Source: Flavihumibacter sp. ZG627 (GTDB lineage Bacteria; Bacteroidota; Bacteroidia; Chitinophagales; Chitinophagaceae). Taken from it: a stretch of DNA of 64,000 nt. The stretch covers positions 372,001 through 436,000 of the forward strand of contig NZ_JPHF01000001.1 of the NCBI RefSeq assembly GCF_000814325.1, given 5' to 3'. The translations under genes and the position numbers were made by a program. The notes beneath the pieces are model-generated. The model was not told the origin of the DNA. It ran no database searches and saw only the letters and a program-made list of their open reading frames with translations. Below are positions 62,975 to 64,000 of this stretch, piece after piece. Positions within the stretch are counted from its first letter, which is position 1. Every line of letters begins with the position of its first letter.

Positions 62975-63008
62975 TTTTAACCCGCCGGCATTTGCCGGCG
63001 GGTTAAAA
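62975..63008. terminator. Bidirectional terminator-type hairpin
   Basis: TTTTAACCCGCCGGCA and its perfect reverse complement (16-bp arms, effective loop CATTTG) lie between the acyltransferase gene and the TonB receptor gene. T-rich on one side and A-rich on the other, so it can work on both strands; it would end the receptor transcript. Confidence 0.85.
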
Positions 63009-63041
63009 TCTAAACTACCCAATTACCTTGAGTGCCTCTTT

Positions 63042-64000
63042 TTACAGCTGCACCCTCACCCCCCCCATCATATTGAACCGCCTCGTGTTATACCCATAGA
63101 GATCGGCATATTTCCGGTCGGTGATATTCCTGAAATCGGTAAATACATCCAACTGCTTATTTAACTGGTATCGCGCATAGGCGTCGAGGTTGTAATAGGC
63201 ATCCAGCTCCTTGATCTCCGTGCTCCAGGTGGCTGAATTATACCAGGTGTCCTGCCGCTTATCTACCCAGCGTAAACTCAGCCCCACATGCAGCTTTTTA
63301 CTGAACTGGTAAGAGGTTCCCATATTAATACTGTGCTTGGGACGGCGGTATAAATTGAAATAACTGGTATCCTTGCCGGCAAGCCTGGTCTCTATTTTGC
63401 CATCCAGCCAACTGTGGTTTGCCGTTAGCTGCCAGCGCTCATTTGGCTGCACCCTCAGCTCCGTTTCTACTCCCTTATCATCCTGCTTATCGGCATTCCT
63501 GTACTGCCCATAAGGCGGATCAGGCAGTCCTGCAAATACGATCACGTCTTTTATCTTTCGCCTGAATGCCGTAACCCGCGCGGAAATGATCTTGTTATTG
63601 CTGGTATAATGTAGTCCCCCCTCATATTGATTGCTTCTCTCGGGCTCCAGCGCCGTATTGCCATACTCTGAGGCTAAATGATAGAGCGATGGAGCCCTGA
63701 ATGCCGTTGCCACCGAAGCATATAGCTTCAACTGCGGCACCAGGTAAACATAGGGGTTGAAGGCATAGGTAAAGGCATCCCCGAAATCCTGGTGCTGCGT
63801 AAACCTTCCGCCCAACTCCGCACCAAATTTCTCAAAACCCTTTAGCGTAAAGGCGGCATAAGCACTCATCATACTCGCCTCCAGACTGTCCTTGCCCAGG
63901 TTCCCGAAACTGGTATTTATATCGGCTGTATTGCGACGGTAGTCGATGCCCGCCAACAGTCCCAGATGTTTCTGCAAACTGGTATTTATATAGGCCTCCG
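63042..64000 (-). CDS. TonB-dependent receptor, BtuB-like, C-terminal part (5' end outside window)
   Basis: About 319 residues of a receptor barrel, reading through to the window edge. SVATAFRAPSLYHLASEYGN with EPERSNQYEGGLHY is typical of BtuB- and siderophore-type receptors (the RAPSLY element), and the last strand ends VRVQL. The N-terminal plug and any B12 riboswitch lie beyond the window. Import of vitamin B12 is a guess from similarity; another small cobalamin- or iron-like ligand is possible. Confidence 0.8.
   Translation of the reverse strand, partial: EAYINTSLQKHLGLLAGIDYRRNTADINTSFGNLGKDSLEASMMSAYAAFTLKGFEKFGAELGGRFTQHQDFGDAFTYAFNPYVYLVPQLKLYASVATAFRAPSLYHLASEYGNTALEPERSNQYEGGLHYTSNNKIISARVTAFRRKIKDVIVFAGLPDPPYGQYRNADKQDDKGVETELRVQPNERWQLTANHSWLDGKIETRLAGKDTSYFNLYRRPKHSINMGTSYQFSKKLHVGLSLRWVDKRQDTWYNSATWSTEIKELDAYYNLDAYARYQLNKQLDVFTDFRNITDRKYADLYGYNTRRFNMMGGVRVQL

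Overview
The window looks like a chromosomal segment of a Bacteroidota bacterium, most likely Chitinophagaceae. The basis is a moderate-to-low GC appearance, TonB-dependent receptors paired with lipoproteins, a FecR-like protein, a VanZ-like protein, a DUF4143-type ATPase remnant, few Shine-Dalgarno sequences, and a carotenoid operon of the Bacteroidota type (crtI, crtB, idi, crtZ, crtY). I assign no species.

Layout. 1-1.1 kb is the tail of a cation/proton antiporter. 1.6-3.9 kb holds an AraC regulator overlapping a FecR-like membrane protein, then a stand-alone LytTR regulator preceded by three direct repeats at an exact 21-bp period. 4.2-6.7 kb is a cassette of three related small proteins of unknown function around a DUF5675-like protein and a small hydrophobic protein. 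6.8-9.5 kb is an accessory patch: an ATPase fragment, an Xre/RES toxin-antitoxin pair, an acetyltransferase/XRE pair, and a 50-bp duplication flanking them. 9.5-12 kb has a GH76 enzyme, an XRE regulator and a VanZ-like protein. 12-13.5 kb has a B12-binding MerR (CarH-like) and an ECF sigma factor.

13.6-32.7 kb is a large exopolysaccharide/O-antigen locus: an ABC exporter (Wzm/Wzt), Wza-like SLBB protein, Wzz, a Wzy-like polymerase, a WecA-like initiating transferase, many glycosyltransferases, a hexapeptide acyltransferase and a GH16 enzyme. 32.9-44.7 kb is an outer-membrane module with a barrel protein, an S41 peptidase, two TonB receptors and three beta-helix-like lipoproteins. 46.5-51.2 kb is the carotenoid operon, followed by marC and tRNA-Arg(CCG). 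52-62.9 kb is a second glycan locus (glycosyltransferases, methyltransferases, a second Wzt, FemAB-like, WbqC, DegT aminotransferase, OafA-like acyltransferase). The window ends inside a BtuB-like TonB receptor.

The most striking signals are regulatory. An inverted repeat GTTTAA-N17-TTAAAC with identical spacing lies just upstream of the merR gene, the sigma gene and crtI. It links the CarH-like/ECF regulators to a pigment operon about 33 kb away, with the polysaccharide locus in between. A dispersed octamer repeat (TCCATCYC / GRGATGGA) occurs at six places, once as exactly 24 bp inside crtI where it keeps the reading frame.
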